DNA of 64,000 nt from JAVJRN01 sp040218415 (GTDB lineage Bacteria; Bacteroidota; Bacteroidia; Cytophagales; Cyclobacteriaceae). The notes beneath the pieces are model-generated. The model was not told the origin of the DNA, did no database searches, and was given only the letters and a program-made list of their open reading frames with translations. A program made the position numbers and the translations under genes. The stretch spans positions 1 to 64,000 of the forward strand of contig JAVJRN010000079.1 of NCBI GenBank assembly GCA_040218415.1, given 5' to 3'. Shown one piece after another: positions 53,863 through 62,743 of this stretch (position 1 is the first letter of the stretch; every line of letters begins with the position of its first letter).

Positions 53863-54957
53863 ATGGCATTTGGATTATTTAAGAAAAAAAAGAAAAATCA
53901 AGACGACAATAAGTACACGACAATTACCATAAAAGAAGTTGTAAATATTGCCAAAGATGCTGTTAATCTCGTTTTTGAAAAGCCAAGTAAGGATTTTGAA
54001 TATTCGCCTGGACAGTTTATCACCATCATCGATACGGTAAACGGTGAAAAACTAAGACGCGCGTACTCGCTATGCACCACCCCTTTTCTAGACGAAAATC
54101 CAGCAGTTACTATAAAGAGGGTGCCTGGTGGCAAAATGTCTAACCATATCAATGACCATTTCAAAGCAGGTCAAAAGTTAGAAATAATGAATCCCATGGG
54201 GATGTTTACCATCAACTACTCCTCAGACACGGTAAGAAAAGCCATTTTTTGGGGTGGTGGCAGTGGAATAACTCCTCTATTTGCCATGCTTAGATCTGTG
54301 CTCAATAAAGAGCCCTTTAGTAAAGTAGCCTTGGTTTATGGAAATAGAGAAGAAGAATATATCATATTCAAAGATGAGTTGAATGAACTTGTAAAGGAAT
54401 ATGGGTCAAGATTTCAGTTGATACATATACTTGAAAAAGACCCAAGCGGTATTACGCATCATCACGGTATTCCTACCCATAACATGATTAGTGATATTTT
54501 TGAGGAAATTGGATTTGGAGAAGTTGCTCAGCATTTTATTTGTGGACCTGAACCGATGATGAATGTAGTTTCAGCGGGTCTTGATAAGCTTGGTGTAAAT
54601 GCTGATTTAATCAAAAAAGAGAGCTTTGAAGCGGCTAAATCTACTCCAAAAACACTCGTTGAAAATGAACCACAAAAAGTCAAGTCAAGCATGGTCACTA
54701 TTGAACTTGATGGTGAAGAGCATACAATTGAAGTTTCCGGAGATACGCCAATATTGGATGCCGGGCTAGATAAAGACCTAGATATGCCTTATTCATGTCA
54801 AAGCGGGCTTTGTACGGCTTGTAGAGGCAAATGTGTTGAGGGAAAAATAAGCATAGATGATGCTGAAGGAATTTCGCAAGATGAAATAGATCAAGGTTAT
54901 GTATTGCTTTGTGTAGGGCGTCCATTGACTGAAAAAGTCAAAGTGATTGTTGGATAA
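53863..54957 (+). CDS. flavin- and [2Fe-2S]-containing reductase (PaaE-like)
   Basis: A 364-residue electron-transfer protein. An FAD-binding barrel comes first (RRAYSLC motif, about residue 66). It is followed by an NAD(P)H domain (FWGGGSGITPLFAMLRS; C-terminal FICGPEPMM). A plant-type ferredoxin domain at the C-terminus has its cluster cysteines at C312, C317, C320 and C350 (YSCQSGLCTACRGKC, VLLCVG). The order FAD-NAD-Fe2S is that of PaaE/ring-hydroxylating reductases. It passes electrons from NAD(P)H to an oxygenase, desaturase or similar partner, but no such partner is adjacent. The N-terminal KKKKKN stretch is unusual. A promoter-like motif precedes it and a terminator follows. Confidence 0.88.
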   Translation: MAFGLFKKKKKNQDDNKYTTITIKEVVNIAKDAVNLVFEKPSKDFEYSPGQFITIIDTVNGEKLRRAYSLCTTPFLDENPAVTIKRVPGGKMSNHINDHFKAGQKLEIMNPMGMFTINYSSDTVRKAIFWGGGSGITPLFAMLRSVLNKEPFSKVALVYGNREEEYIIFKDELNELVKEYGSRFQLIHILEKDPSGITHHHGIPTHNMISDIFEEIGFGEVAQHFICGPEPMMNVVSAGLDKLGVNADLIKKESFEAAKSTPKTLVENEPQKVKSSMVTIELDGEEHTIEVSGDTPILDAGLDKDLDMPYSCQSGLCTACRGKCVEGKISIDDAEGISQDEIDQGYVLLCVGRPLTEKVKVIVG

Positions 54958-55053
54958 TATACTTAGTATTTAAGCGACTAAATGACACTAGTGAAATGCG
55001 CTTTCTATTACTAAGAAGTACTTTTTCAGTATACTAGAGAGAAAAGCTGTCTC

Positions 55054-55083
55054 ATAAAAGTGATCATTTCAGATCACTTTTAT
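55054..55083. terminator. bidirectional terminator overlapping the permease stop
   Basis: A perfect 12-bp stem, ATAAAAGTGATC - ATTTCA - GATCACTTTTAT. It contains the stop codon of the minus-strand permease gene (55064-55066) and serves the convergent reductase gene too. Confidence 0.75.
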
Positions 55084-55891
55084 TTAAAATATAGACAATA
55101 GCACCGACGAAAATAGTCTCCCATGCTAGCACAATAACTAATGGTATAAAAGGAATATCCGTTACAACCTCTTCAAAAATATATTTAGGAAAGGGAACGG
55201 CAATAAGTTTATTCAGCGCATTTATTGGTAAAAATTGAGCCATATTTGACCAAATTGGATCTTCTAAAAAAGGTGCATTCTCTAAGACGAAGGCAAGAAT
55301 TGGCTCAAACATTAAACTGTAAATTGTCAAAGCGACAATCACAAACCCTGCCTTCTTGATCAGTAATGACATCAAAAAGGCAAACGAACAAAAGACGAGA
55401 ATGTCGAGCGCATAAGCGGCTAAAAACTCCATTTCATCAAAAATATATCTGACAGACATTACTTGAGAATACATGTACCCGTTGATCAAACCAGCGATAA
55501 ATAAGGCCACAGTACTCATTAGCGCCAGTCCAACAATAAGTGCTATTTTGCTTATCAAATATTTTTTCTTACTGAAGCCATCGATAATATTTTGGCGAAG
55601 AAGGTTGTAGGTTAAATCATTATTGACAGATATAATCACAACATAAGCCAGAAGAATTTTGATAAATGAGGCAATCCATGTCAAATTTTGCCAAATATCT
55701 GGAAAATCATAAAGCGGCAGCATTGTTGGGTCAAATCCTTTAAAATCTAAACCCTTAGATTTCAGCCATTCAAGAAAAAAGGTGCCTCCAAAAGCTACAA
55801 CCGTCAATGCAAACAGGTACATCATTATCAAAACCCAAAAAACTCGGTAGTTCTTTAGTTTTAACCACTCTAGTTTTATTGCGCTAATCAT
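55064..55891 (-). CDS. ABC transporter permease (ABC-2 type)
   Basis: A 275-residue membrane protein with about six hydrophobic segments (about residues 17-37, 70-90, 107-128, 148-172, 178-200 and 245-268), as in ABC-2/DUF-type permeases. Its start overlaps the end of the ATPase gene by 8 bases, so it is the partner subunit. It lies at the end of an operon starting with an ECF sigma factor. The transported substance is unknown; export of a lipid, peptide or antimicrobial is common for such two-gene ABC systems. Confidence 0.85.
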   Translation of the reverse strand: MISAIKLEWLKLKNYRVFWVLIMMYLFALTVVAFGGTFFLEWLKSKGLDFKGFDPTMLPLYDFPDIWQNLTWIASFIKILLAYVVIISVNNDLTYNLLRQNIIDGFSKKKYLISKIALIVGLALMSTVALFIAGLINGYMYSQVMSVRYIFDEMEFLAAYALDILVFCSFAFLMSLLIKKAGFVIVALTIYSLMFEPILAFVLENAPFLEDPIWSNMAQFLPINALNKLIAVPFPKYIFEEVVTDIPFIPLVIVLAWETIFVGAIVYILNKSDLK

Positions 55892-56780
55892 TGCTTTCCA
55901 ATATTTTAAGAAACTCGTTTTCTAAAGAGTTTTTTCGGTTGTATAGTCTGGTAAGTAAGACTCCATTTTGATGACAGTATTCGTTCAATTTGGCAGCATC
56001 TATGGTTTCATCAGCGGTTATCAATAAAAAATCCCCTTCGTCTTGAATTTTCAAGACACGATTATTTGAAGCTAATATTTCCTGAAGTGCTTCATGATCC
56101 ATTGAGGACAACTCGTACTGCGCAGTATCATTTAAGATTGACGCCACTTCTCCTTCGAAAAGCTTTTTACCGTTCCGCATCACACAAAAGTTGGTACAAA
56201 TCTTTTGTACTTCATCGAGCAGGTGACTGGCAAGAATGATAGACTTGCCTTGATGTGAAATATCCTTGATCAGATTTCTGATTTCTGCAATTCCTTGTGG
56301 ATCAAGTCCGTTGGTAGGTTCATCAAGAATCAACACTGGTGGATCCGCCAATAACGCTGAGGCAATTGACAATCGCTGCTTCATCCCTAAACTGTAGGTT
56401 TTAAATTTGTCATTTTTCCTACCTAGCAGACCTACTCTATCCAACACTGCATCAATACTACTGAAACTTACACCTTTGATATGTGCAGAAATTTTGAGGT
56501 TATCAAAAGCATTGAGATACGGGTAAAAACAAGGAGTCTCTAGTATTGACCCGATTTTGGTTCTCAACTTTGCCGTTGGCTTTTGTCCAAACCATCGATA
56601 GCTTCCTGAATCGGGAGTCACTACGTCCAAAATCATTCCGAGAGTCGTTGTTTTTCCACTCCCATTTGGTCCCAACAAACCGTAGATTTGTCCTTTATTA
56701 ATGGTTAAATCAAGCTCATTTACGGCTTGAAGTTTGCCGAATTTTTTACTCAACTTTGAAATTTCTAATACTTCGCTCAC
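55884..56780 (-). CDS. ABC transporter ATP-binding protein
   Basis: A 298-residue ATPase. Walker A GLLGPNGSGKTTTLGM is at about 34-49, the signature YSLGMKQRLSIASALL at about 129-144 and Walker B PPVLILDEPTNG at about 147-158, with the switch histidine in ILASHLL. The C-terminal 80 residues (about 220-298) are the regulatory tail seen in ATPases of ABC-2 exporters. It is followed by its permease with an 8-base overlap and begins 5 bases from the stop of the upstream DUF4252 gene, making it part of the sigma-factor operon. Confidence 0.93.
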   Translation of the reverse strand: MSEVLEISKLSKKFGKLQAVNELDLTINKGQIYGLLGPNGSGKTTTLGMILDVVTPDSGSYRWFGQKPTAKLRTKIGSILETPCFYPYLNAFDNLKISAHIKGVSFSSIDAVLDRVGLLGRKNDKFKTYSLGMKQRLSIASALLADPPVLILDEPTNGLDPQGIAEIRNLIKDISHQGKSIILASHLLDEVQKICTNFCVMRNGKKLFEGEVASILNDTAQYELSSMDHEALQEILASNNRVLKIQDEGDFLLITADETIDAAKLNEYCHQNGVLLTRLYNRKNSLENEFLKILESND

Positions 56781-56785
56781 GCTAT

Positions 56786-57283
56786 TTATTTGTCAGGTTC
56801 TAATAAATTCAAGATTTGATTTTCTCTCAACAGCGCTACGACCTTGGGTATCTTTTGTAAAGGAATTACGCCAATAATATAAATAGCATATGCTGCATCT
56901 TTCTGCCCTAAAAGTCCAATAATTTCCATATTTCGACCTAACTCTTTACCCGCAACATAGGCATATTGACCTCCATACATTTTCAGATATTCATCATATG
57001 ATTCGGCATTGTATTTTTCAGCGAGTGCTTGGAAAGATTGGTCCCTGGTGGTTGCCGAATCAAAAACGAACACATTGATTTTTTCAATATCATTGACCAA
57101 CTCGTTGAAATTTTCATCTTTAGTGACATTGAGCATTCTCAATGTGCTTGCGTATAAGGTGTACTTTTTATCACTTCTTGTCTTGGCAAAATCTTTAAGA
57201 AATGATTCCTGAGCAACCAACGAGATGTTTAGGCTCACCAATATTGAAAACAATATGGCGAGCCTCATTGGCTTAATTATCAT
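56786..57283 (-). CDS. DUF4252 protein (second copy)
   Basis: A 165-residue protein with a signal peptide (hydrophobic 8-22, ending SLVAQ). It is followed by a DUF4252 domain: SDKKYTLYASTLRMLNV, INVFVFDSATTRDQS, YNAESYDEYLKMYGG and DAAYAIYIIGVIPLQ. It shares the family pattern with the upstream gene, indicating tandem duplication. Its start overlaps the end of the previous DUF4252 gene by 11 bases. It is a periplasmic or surface protein of unknown function. Pairs of DUF4252 genes next to an ECF sigma factor recur in Bacteroidota. Confidence 0.8.
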   Translation of the reverse strand: MIIKPMRLAILFSILVSLNISLVAQESFLKDFAKTRSDKKYTLYASTLRMLNVTKDENFNELVNDIEKINVFVFDSATTRDQSFQALAEKYNAESYDEYLKMYGGQYAYVAGKELGRNMEIIGLLGQKDAAYAIYIIGVIPLQKIPKVVALLRENQILNLLEPDK

Positions 57284-57794
57284 CTAATTTCTCTAAGTTT
57301 TCCAACCCTCCTACTTTCATTGCTTGCGCTATTTTTGAAATGTTCTTCAGGTCTATTTCGCCATATAGACTTAGAAAAACAAACTTCTTTTTACCTCCCA
57401 CAACCATGATCAGTTCTTCAATTTTACCTCCCTTTTCTTTGATAGAAAACTGCATATCCTCTTCTGCATCCATGATGGACATCAGTTCTTCATAGCCGGC
57501 TGATTTCACGTCTTTCAGCACTTTATCATACATTTTACGAGATGTTGGCGTGCTATCAGATGCGATGATTTTTAGGCCTTTCAGCTTACTGACGGCACTT
57601 ATAAATTCCTTTTCAGCATCACTGCCAGCCTCAAGCTCTGTAAAAAGCGAAAACATTTTGCTGCTTACTGATACCTTGGTGTAATTATCATCACCTGACA
57701 ACTCTTTGAAATATTTTTCAACAATATTTCCCTGAGCTATCGCACCTTGTATTGTTACAAGTGCCAACCCTACAATTAATAATAAATTTTTCAT
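57273..57794 (-). CDS. DUF4252 protein (first copy)
   Basis: A 173-residue protein with a signal peptide (KNLLLIVGLALVTIQGAIAQ, cleavage after about residue 20). The DUF4252 domain covers most of the rest (NYTKVSVSSKMFSLFTELEA, LKGLKIIASDSTPTSRKMYD, KKKFVFLSLYGEIDLKNISK). It is exported; function is unknown. It follows the anti-sigma-like gene by 45 bases and overlaps the next DUF4252 gene by 11 bases. Regulation is probably through the operon's sigma factor. Confidence 0.82.
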   Translation of the reverse strand: MKNLLLIVGLALVTIQGAIAQGNIVEKYFKELSGDDNYTKVSVSSKMFSLFTELEAGSDAEKEFISAVSKLKGLKIIASDSTPTSRKMYDKVLKDVKSAGYEELMSIMDAEEDMQFSIKEKGGKIEELIMVVGGKKKFVFLSLYGEIDLKNISKIAQAMKVGGLENLEKLDDN

Positions 57795-57839
57795 ATGCTT
57801 GATTTTAAATTCTTTTCAAATTGTTTTAATTGATCTTTT

Positions 57840-58253
57840 TTACTCTTGGATGAATTCTTGTGCTTTATTCAATCTTTTGATTTCGGCGGTATACTGTGTT
57901 CCTTCATTTAACCCATCAGATATCATCAGCAATGCCTTTCTAGTTACTTCATAGGCTTCTTTTGGATCATCTACGATGTATTCATTAGCATGCTCTTCTT
58001 TAAGGAAAAATAGACTCACGCTTATCAATAATGCAACCGACGCTGCTAGCGCATACCACTTTCTGACATTTCTCACAGGGTATTTGAATCCGACCTTATT
58101 TTGAACTTCTCTAGCTTGGACTATTTGGTCAAAATACGGCTCTGAACCTGATTTAGCCTGAAAGTATTGCTTAAGCTCCTTCTCTTCATCAAGTGTAGAC
58201 TCACCGTTCCAATACTTCCTAAGCAGTCTATCAATTCGCGATTCCATATGCAT
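57840..58253 (-). CDS. membrane anti-sigma-factor-like protein
   Basis: About 137 residues. The N-terminal part (LLRKYWNGESTLDEEKELKQ) looks like a zinc-less anti-sigma domain. It is followed by one transmembrane helix (about 65-84, WYALAASVALLISVSLFFL) and a short periplasmic part. The frame overlaps the end of the sigma gene by about 20 bases, which is typical of sigma/anti-sigma pairs. The start is ATG 58253 or the in-frame ATG 58247 (MESRIDRLL). A TTG just upstream is also in frame. It probably sequesters the ECF sigma factor, but the family assignment is by layout more than by motif. Confidence 0.68.
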   Translation of the reverse strand: MHMESRIDRLLRKYWNGESTLDEEKELKQYFQAKSGSEPYFDQIVQAREVQNKVGFKYPVRNVRKWYALAASVALLISVSLFFLKEEHANEYIVDDPKEAYEVTRKALLMISDGLNEGTQYTAEIKRLNKAQEFIQE

Positions 58254-58740
58254 CAATTTTTAGAATGATTTCTCTTACTTTTAGTCTTGCTCTGTGAATG
58301 TTCACTTTTACGTCACTGATTGACATGGATAGTACTTCCGCAATATCTTGGTAAGTCATATCTTCAATTTCTCTCAAATGAAATACTTCTTTTTGTTTAT
58401 CAGGAAGACGATCCAAAGCAACCTGTAGCCAATTTAAACGATCGTTTAAAAGCGTAGTGTCGTCAGTAAATTGCGTATCAGGAAGTGTCTGCTGTTCATC
58501 TGTTAACATCGTATACCTATTAAGCTTTATCCAATCGTAACACTGATTTCGAACAATCCGCATGACCCATGCTTCATGATTATTAATATTCGTAAGGGTA
58601 CTCTTTTTGTTCCAAATCTTAGTTAAGCACTCTTGTACAACATCACTCGCCAGTTCAGAATCCTTCAGGATTGAAAAAGCGTATCGATACATTTTATCTG
58701 ATACTGGAAGTACGTATTGTTCAAATTGTAACTCGGACAT
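58231..58740 (-). CDS. ECF-type RNA polymerase sigma factor
   Basis: A 169-residue sigma70-family factor. Region 2 has YRYAFSILKDSELASDVVQE and the DNA-melting/-10 segment LTNINNHEAWVMRIVRNQCY. Region 4 has LDRLPDKQKEVFHLREIEDM followed by the helix-turn-helix YQDIAEVLSMSISDVKVNIH. It lacks regions 1 and 3, as ECF factors do. It directs RNA polymerase to a small regulon, most likely including its own operon. The operon continues with an anti-sigma-like membrane protein, two DUF4252 proteins and an ABC transporter. Confidence 0.93.
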   Translation of the reverse strand: MSELQFEQYVLPVSDKMYRYAFSILKDSELASDVVQECLTKIWNKKSTLTNINNHEAWVMRIVRNQCYDWIKLNRYTMLTDEQQTLPDTQFTDDTTLLNDRLNWLQVALDRLPDKQKEVFHLREIEDMTYQDIAEVLSMSISDVKVNIHRARLKVREIILKIDAYGIAN

Positions 58741-58845
58741 TCGCTAAGGAGACGCCACCAATTTAGAAAAGTTACAAAGGCTATAAAAAAAAGAAATTCT
58801 CTAAAGCAGCTATCTCGAAGTTACCTCACCTTAGGAGGTTTATAT

Positions 58846-59226
58846 TTATTTTCGAGACTGCCTAAAATGGATGGTATAAAGGATTTGCCAAAATTTACGA
58901 TCAGAGCTTGTTTGGCTTACTTGTGTGGAGTTCATATTCCTTTTACAATGCTCGGCTATTCTGGCATGTGTCGTTTTCGATAACCCTTCAATGCTTTCGG
59001 ATAACTCCTCCCAAGTCTCTTCAGAGAAATATGCTGAAATAGTATTCGACTGAAGGTTATTTTCATCAAATACTGAGAAAGCCGGTATGGCCTTAATAAT
59101 TATACTATAAATCTGATGTTGACTCAATAGCACATCAAATTCATCTTTTGTACCTTGAGATAATAAATATTCAGATTGTGATAATGGAAAGAAAATAGTA
59201 GTGAAAAGAATTATTTGGAATAGCAT
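58846..59226 (-). CDS. small exported protein of unknown function
   Basis: A 126-residue protein with a hydrophobic N-terminus (MLFQIILFTTIFFPLSQS, probable signal peptide). It has a polar remainder with conserved-looking short helices (FDVLLSQHQIYSIIIKAIPA, WEELSESIEGLSKTTHARIA) and a basic C-terminus (HFRQSRK). I recognise no family. It lies 105 bases upstream of the sigma gene on the same strand, but the gap is large enough for a separate promoter. The frame could be a degenerate gene; coding potential looks reasonable. Confidence 0.5.
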   Translation of the reverse strand: MLFQIILFTTIFFPLSQSEYLLSQGTKDEFDVLLSQHQIYSIIIKAIPAFSVFDENNLQSNTISAYFSEETWEELSESIEGLSKTTHARIAEHCKRNMNSTQVSQTSSDRKFWQILYTIHFRQSRK

Positions 59227-59425
59227 AAATCCTATTTATACAATCAAAAGTACTTGATTATCTAGGTAGATGCTATACCCAGAACTGGGTAAAATTTAAT
59301 TTATTATTGTTTTTCTCATATTATATAGAGAGAAATAGATGGATGACCACAACATAATTATTGAAAAACAAGGCTTAATCCCATTACAGGATGGATGAAT
59401 AAAACTTACTTACAAGAAATAAATA

Positions 59426-60505
59426 TCATGCGGTATCACCAAAATCTTTAATCGAATTCAATTCCCCTTTTTCCGAAAGGAACACCGCGATAAATCTCAA
59501 GCTCGGTATTTCTTCAAAAATTACGATCATCATCACCGTGATAGGCACGCTTAATATCATTCCCATGACTCCCCATATAGCTCCCCAAATAGTTAAAGAT
59601 AGGATCACTACCAAAGAACTCATGTTTAAGCTATTGCCCATTAACTTTGGTTCGATGACATTACCCACCAAAACTTGAACCGTGCCGATAAGACCAAGTA
59701 TGTAAAAGAACGGACTGAACTCGCCAAACTGTAATACCGCAAAGAATGCAGGAAAAAAAGTAGCGATAAGCGATCCAACTGTGGGGATATAGTTCAAAAC
59801 AAAGATCAACATCGCCCAGAAAATAGCTCCTTCCAACCCTAAGAAGAGCATAACAAAATAACTAAAAAGACCGGTGAGTAAACTTACCCAAGTTTTGAGC
59901 AATAGGTAACGGCCTATGTTTTTATCCATCTTATGGAATAACTTGGCCATGTCGGAAAGCTTCTTCTTTGAGCTATAAATAGCTGCTAATTTTTGATCAA
60001 AAATACTCTCTTCAATAAGGAGAAATAATATGTAGAAAATAATCAGAAAAGAGTCACCCAAAATTAAAGTAAGCCAATCGAGAATTGGACTGGCCAAGTC
60101 TTTGAATTGAACGTTATCCACATAATCAATCATTTCAGAAAGTATATCCATACCTACCAAATTGTTCAGTTGGAGCATAGCAGCTTCAAAATTCTTTTGA
60201 TACTTGTCAATGTTCCCAAGAAGGTCTTCCATACTCATGTAGAGCATATTCACTGTCAAAAATATGATCATAACCATCACGACGAACGAAATCATACTCT
60301 GAACCCACATAGGCCATTTTTCTCTGATGTACTTACTCTTTTGGAGTACTTCACGCATTTCGTGAATAATAAACCATAAAATAAGTGCGAGTATAAATGG
60401 CACAATATAATCCTGACTGTAAACGAGAATCGTTACTAATGCAACTGTAGAAACCAAAATATAAGCCGTCCTTTGAAGGCCAGACATGGGAGATTTTTCA
60501 GACAT
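59426..60505 (-). CDS. AI-2E family transporter (PerM-like permease)
   Basis: A 359-residue inner-membrane protein with an N-terminal pair of helices (about 10-28 and 30-46), a third at about 68-88, a soluble coiled region (about 95-145), then a cluster of five helices (about 150-335). The C-terminal half includes FWAMLIFVLNYIPTVGSLIA, the most conserved motif of the family, and VGNVIEPKLMGNSLNMSSLV. Characterised relatives export AI-2, or ions such as sodium. Which applies here cannot be read from sequence. Transcribed alone. Confidence 0.9.
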   Translation of the reverse strand: MSEKSPMSGLQRTAYILVSTVALVTILVYSQDYIVPFILALILWFIIHEMREVLQKSKYIREKWPMWVQSMISFVVMVMIIFLTVNMLYMSMEDLLGNIDKYQKNFEAAMLQLNNLVGMDILSEMIDYVDNVQFKDLASPILDWLTLILGDSFLIIFYILFLLIEESIFDQKLAAIYSSKKKLSDMAKLFHKMDKNIGRYLLLKTWVSLLTGLFSYFVMLFLGLEGAIFWAMLIFVLNYIPTVGSLIATFFPAFFAVLQFGEFSPFFYILGLIGTVQVLVGNVIEPKLMGNSLNMSSLVVILSLTIWGAIWGVMGMILSVPITVMMIVIFEEIPSLRFIAVFLSEKGELNSIKDFGDTA

Positions 60506-60655
60506 TATAAGTTGTATGTTGAGCCATCAATTTGCAAAAAAGAATCGAACTTTAAAATTGATCCGATTAGAAAAGTAATGACACGATAATAATTTAGAGT
60601 TAAAAAAATTCAATCCATTATCTACGAAAATAACAGATCCGCTGATAAAACACGT

Positions 60656-61342
60656 TTAGCTTAAAGCACAAAATCTCTCAATCCATTGAGCAATTAAAGC
60701 TCCGTCATGAGGTGTATTAAGACTCTCAATCGCCTTTTCTACTTTTTCTGGGGAAACTTTTCTCAGCCTATTTTCAAAAACTGCCCGATCATATTCCTGA
60801 CTAAATTCCGGATGCCCTTGTATTCCTATAATATTATTTCCCACCGTAAACATGGCACAAGGACAGTATTCTGAACTAGCCAAAATGGTGCTATTTTCAG
60901 GTAATATTTTCACCTGATCTTGACATAACATCAAAAGGTGATAACTACTTACACCATTCATCCATCCTTTTTGTTCTGCTATTTGAAACTCGTGAACACC
61001 AATCAAATAACCCACGTCGGCCTTTTCAACTTTTCCTCCCAAAGCTTCAGCGATGGCCTGATGCCCAAAACAAACGCCAACAAACTTCTTGTTCTTGCTA
61101 TCAATTTCCCTTATCAATTCTAAAAGATGAGGTATCCAAGGATCGCGATCATATACCGAGCTTTTGGATCCAGTGCATATAAACACATCGTAATCATCCA
61201 CTACTGGAAAAAAGTAATCAATGATAAAGTAGGGCTGAATATTGAAATTAGGGAAAAGCTTTTCGAACATATCAACATACGTTCCAAATTTCTCTACGTA
61301 TTCATCCGCAACATGATCGCAAACTAAAAGTGCTATTTTCAC
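60656..61342 (-). CDS. class I glutamine amidotransferase-like hydrolase
   Basis: A 228-residue GATase1 domain protein with the triad intact: nucleophile C91 in FVGVCFGHQAIAE, H177 and E179 in GIQGHPEFS. It stands alone as an amidase domain, without a synthase partner in the same polypeptide. It begins directly after the aldehyde dehydrogenase stop (no gap) and ends a cluster of glutamine synthetase-like ligase, SDR and ALDH. By analogy with PuuD, or with the GATase-like partner of gamma-glutamylanilide synthesis, it likely hydrolyses a gamma-glutamyl amide to release glutamate. A GMP-synthase-like or unrelated role is possible. Confidence 0.82.
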   Translation of the reverse strand: MKIALLVCDHVADEYVEKFGTYVDMFEKLFPNFNIQPYFIIDYFFPVVDDYDVFICTGSKSSVYDRDPWIPHLLELIREIDSKNKKFVGVCFGHQAIAEALGGKVEKADVGYLIGVHEFQIAEQKGWMNGVSSYHLLMLCQDQVKILPENSTILASSEYCPCAMFTVGNNIIGIQGHPEFSQEYDRAVFENRLRKVSPEKVEKAIESLNTPHDGALIAQWIERFCALS

Positions 61343-62734
61343 TTATTTTATCGTTTTTAAATGGAATGATTTCGGTCTGGTAAGGTGATTATAACCTAAA
61401 GAAGAAAGGGTGACCCCATGACCAGAATTTCTGATCCCTGTCCAAGCCAATTCTGGATCGAGGTAATCACATCGGTTCATGAACCACGTACCCGTGTCGA
61501 TATCCTCTCCTATTCTCATGGCTTTTTCCTGATCTGAAGTCCAAATAGAAGCGGTCAATCCATATTTGCTATCGTTCATAAGCGCTAAGGCTTGTTGCTC
61601 GTTTTCCACGCTCATAATACCAACACAAGGGCCAAATGTTTCCTGTTGCATGACCCTCATCGAATGATCTACATTGACCAGAACCTGTGGATTGAGATAC
61701 GGAATTTGCTGACTCGAAAAAAAATCTTCTGATATCAACTTCTTCGCACCCTTTTTCTCCGCTTCTTCTATTTGTTTTAGTACTTCCTCTGCGTTTCTTT
61801 TCCTTACCAAAGGCCCAAGTGTCGTGGTTGGCAATAAAGGATTTCCCACTGAATATTTTTTGGTGAGGTTTACAAAACCATCAATAAAATCATCATAAAC
61901 TTTAGCGTCAACATAGATCCGCTCTATACCACAACAAGACTGTCCAGAGTTGAAAAAGGCACCATCAACCAAGTTTTCGATGGCATAATGGAGAGGTGCG
62001 TCAGCGCAAACATAAGCGGGATCTTTTCCGCCAAGTTCTAGCCCTACTGGCATAAATGAATTGGCCGCCGCAGCTGAAATAGCTTTCCCGCCTTGCTCAG
62101 AGCCTGTAAATGCCACGTAATCAATCATTTTGTCATGAAGAACCTCAGTAACTTGATCATGATTCATATGTATTGCCTGGAACACACCTTCTGGAAAGTC
62201 TGCTTCATCAAATGCCGCTTGATAGCGCTCGGCACAAATTGCCGTTTGATCTGCATGTTTTAAAATCACCGTATTGCCCGCCAGAATAGCTGGAATAATG
62301 GCGTTGACAGAAGTGAGGTATGGATAATTCCATGGCGCCAAAACCAAAACTACGCCTAGTGGCTCCTTCTTGATAAACCTAGTAAAACCTGTCTTTTCTG
62401 GTAGCTCAATATTTTGCAAAGCTTCTTCTGCCAAGGCAATCATTGTTTCTGCCCGCTCTACAAAACCACCCTTTATTTCAAAAGGAGTATAGGCTATCGG
62501 GCGTCCCATTTGCTGGGTGATTTCCATGGCCATCTGGTCAACATTTGCCTTGAAGTAGTCGATCACTTTCCTTATTTTGGTTATTCTTTCGGTAAGTGGT
62601 ACTTTCTTCCAGTCTTTTTTTGCTTTATTGGCACTTAAAACTGCATCCCTTATTTCGCTATCAGAGGCATAACTTCTTTCTGCATATACAGCGCTATCAA
62701 TTGGACTTACTATTTCAAACTTATTGGACTTCAT
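61343..62734 (-). CDS. NAD(P)-dependent aldehyde dehydrogenase
   Basis: A 463-residue ALDH-superfamily enzyme. The nucleotide-binding region has APWNYPYLTSVNAIIPAILA and FTGSEQGGKAI. The general-base glutamate is E233 in VGLELGGKDPAY. The catalytic cysteine is C267 in GQSCCGIERIYV, and ETFGPCVGIM follows. It oxidises an aldehyde to the acid. In its cluster it would act after the SDR, in the position of PuuC, which oxidises gamma-glutamyl-aminobutyraldehyde. The start is 9 bases after the end of the SDR gene and the stop abuts the GATase gene. Confidence 0.92.
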   Translation of the reverse strand: MKSNKFEIVSPIDSAVYAERSYASDSEIRDAVLSANKAKKDWKKVPLTERITKIRKVIDYFKANVDQMAMEITQQMGRPIAYTPFEIKGGFVERAETMIALAEEALQNIELPEKTGFTRFIKKEPLGVVLVLAPWNYPYLTSVNAIIPAILAGNTVILKHADQTAICAERYQAAFDEADFPEGVFQAIHMNHDQVTEVLHDKMIDYVAFTGSEQGGKAISAAAANSFMPVGLELGGKDPAYVCADAPLHYAIENLVDGAFFNSGQSCCGIERIYVDAKVYDDFIDGFVNLTKKYSVGNPLLPTTTLGPLVRKRNAEEVLKQIEEAEKKGAKKLISEDFFSSQQIPYLNPQVLVNVDHSMRVMQQETFGPCVGIMSVENEQQALALMNDSKYGLTASIWTSDQEKAMRIGEDIDTGTWFMNRCDYLDPELAWTGIRNSGHGVTLSSLGYNHLTRPKSFHLKTIK

Positions 62735-62743
62735 TATTCTGGA

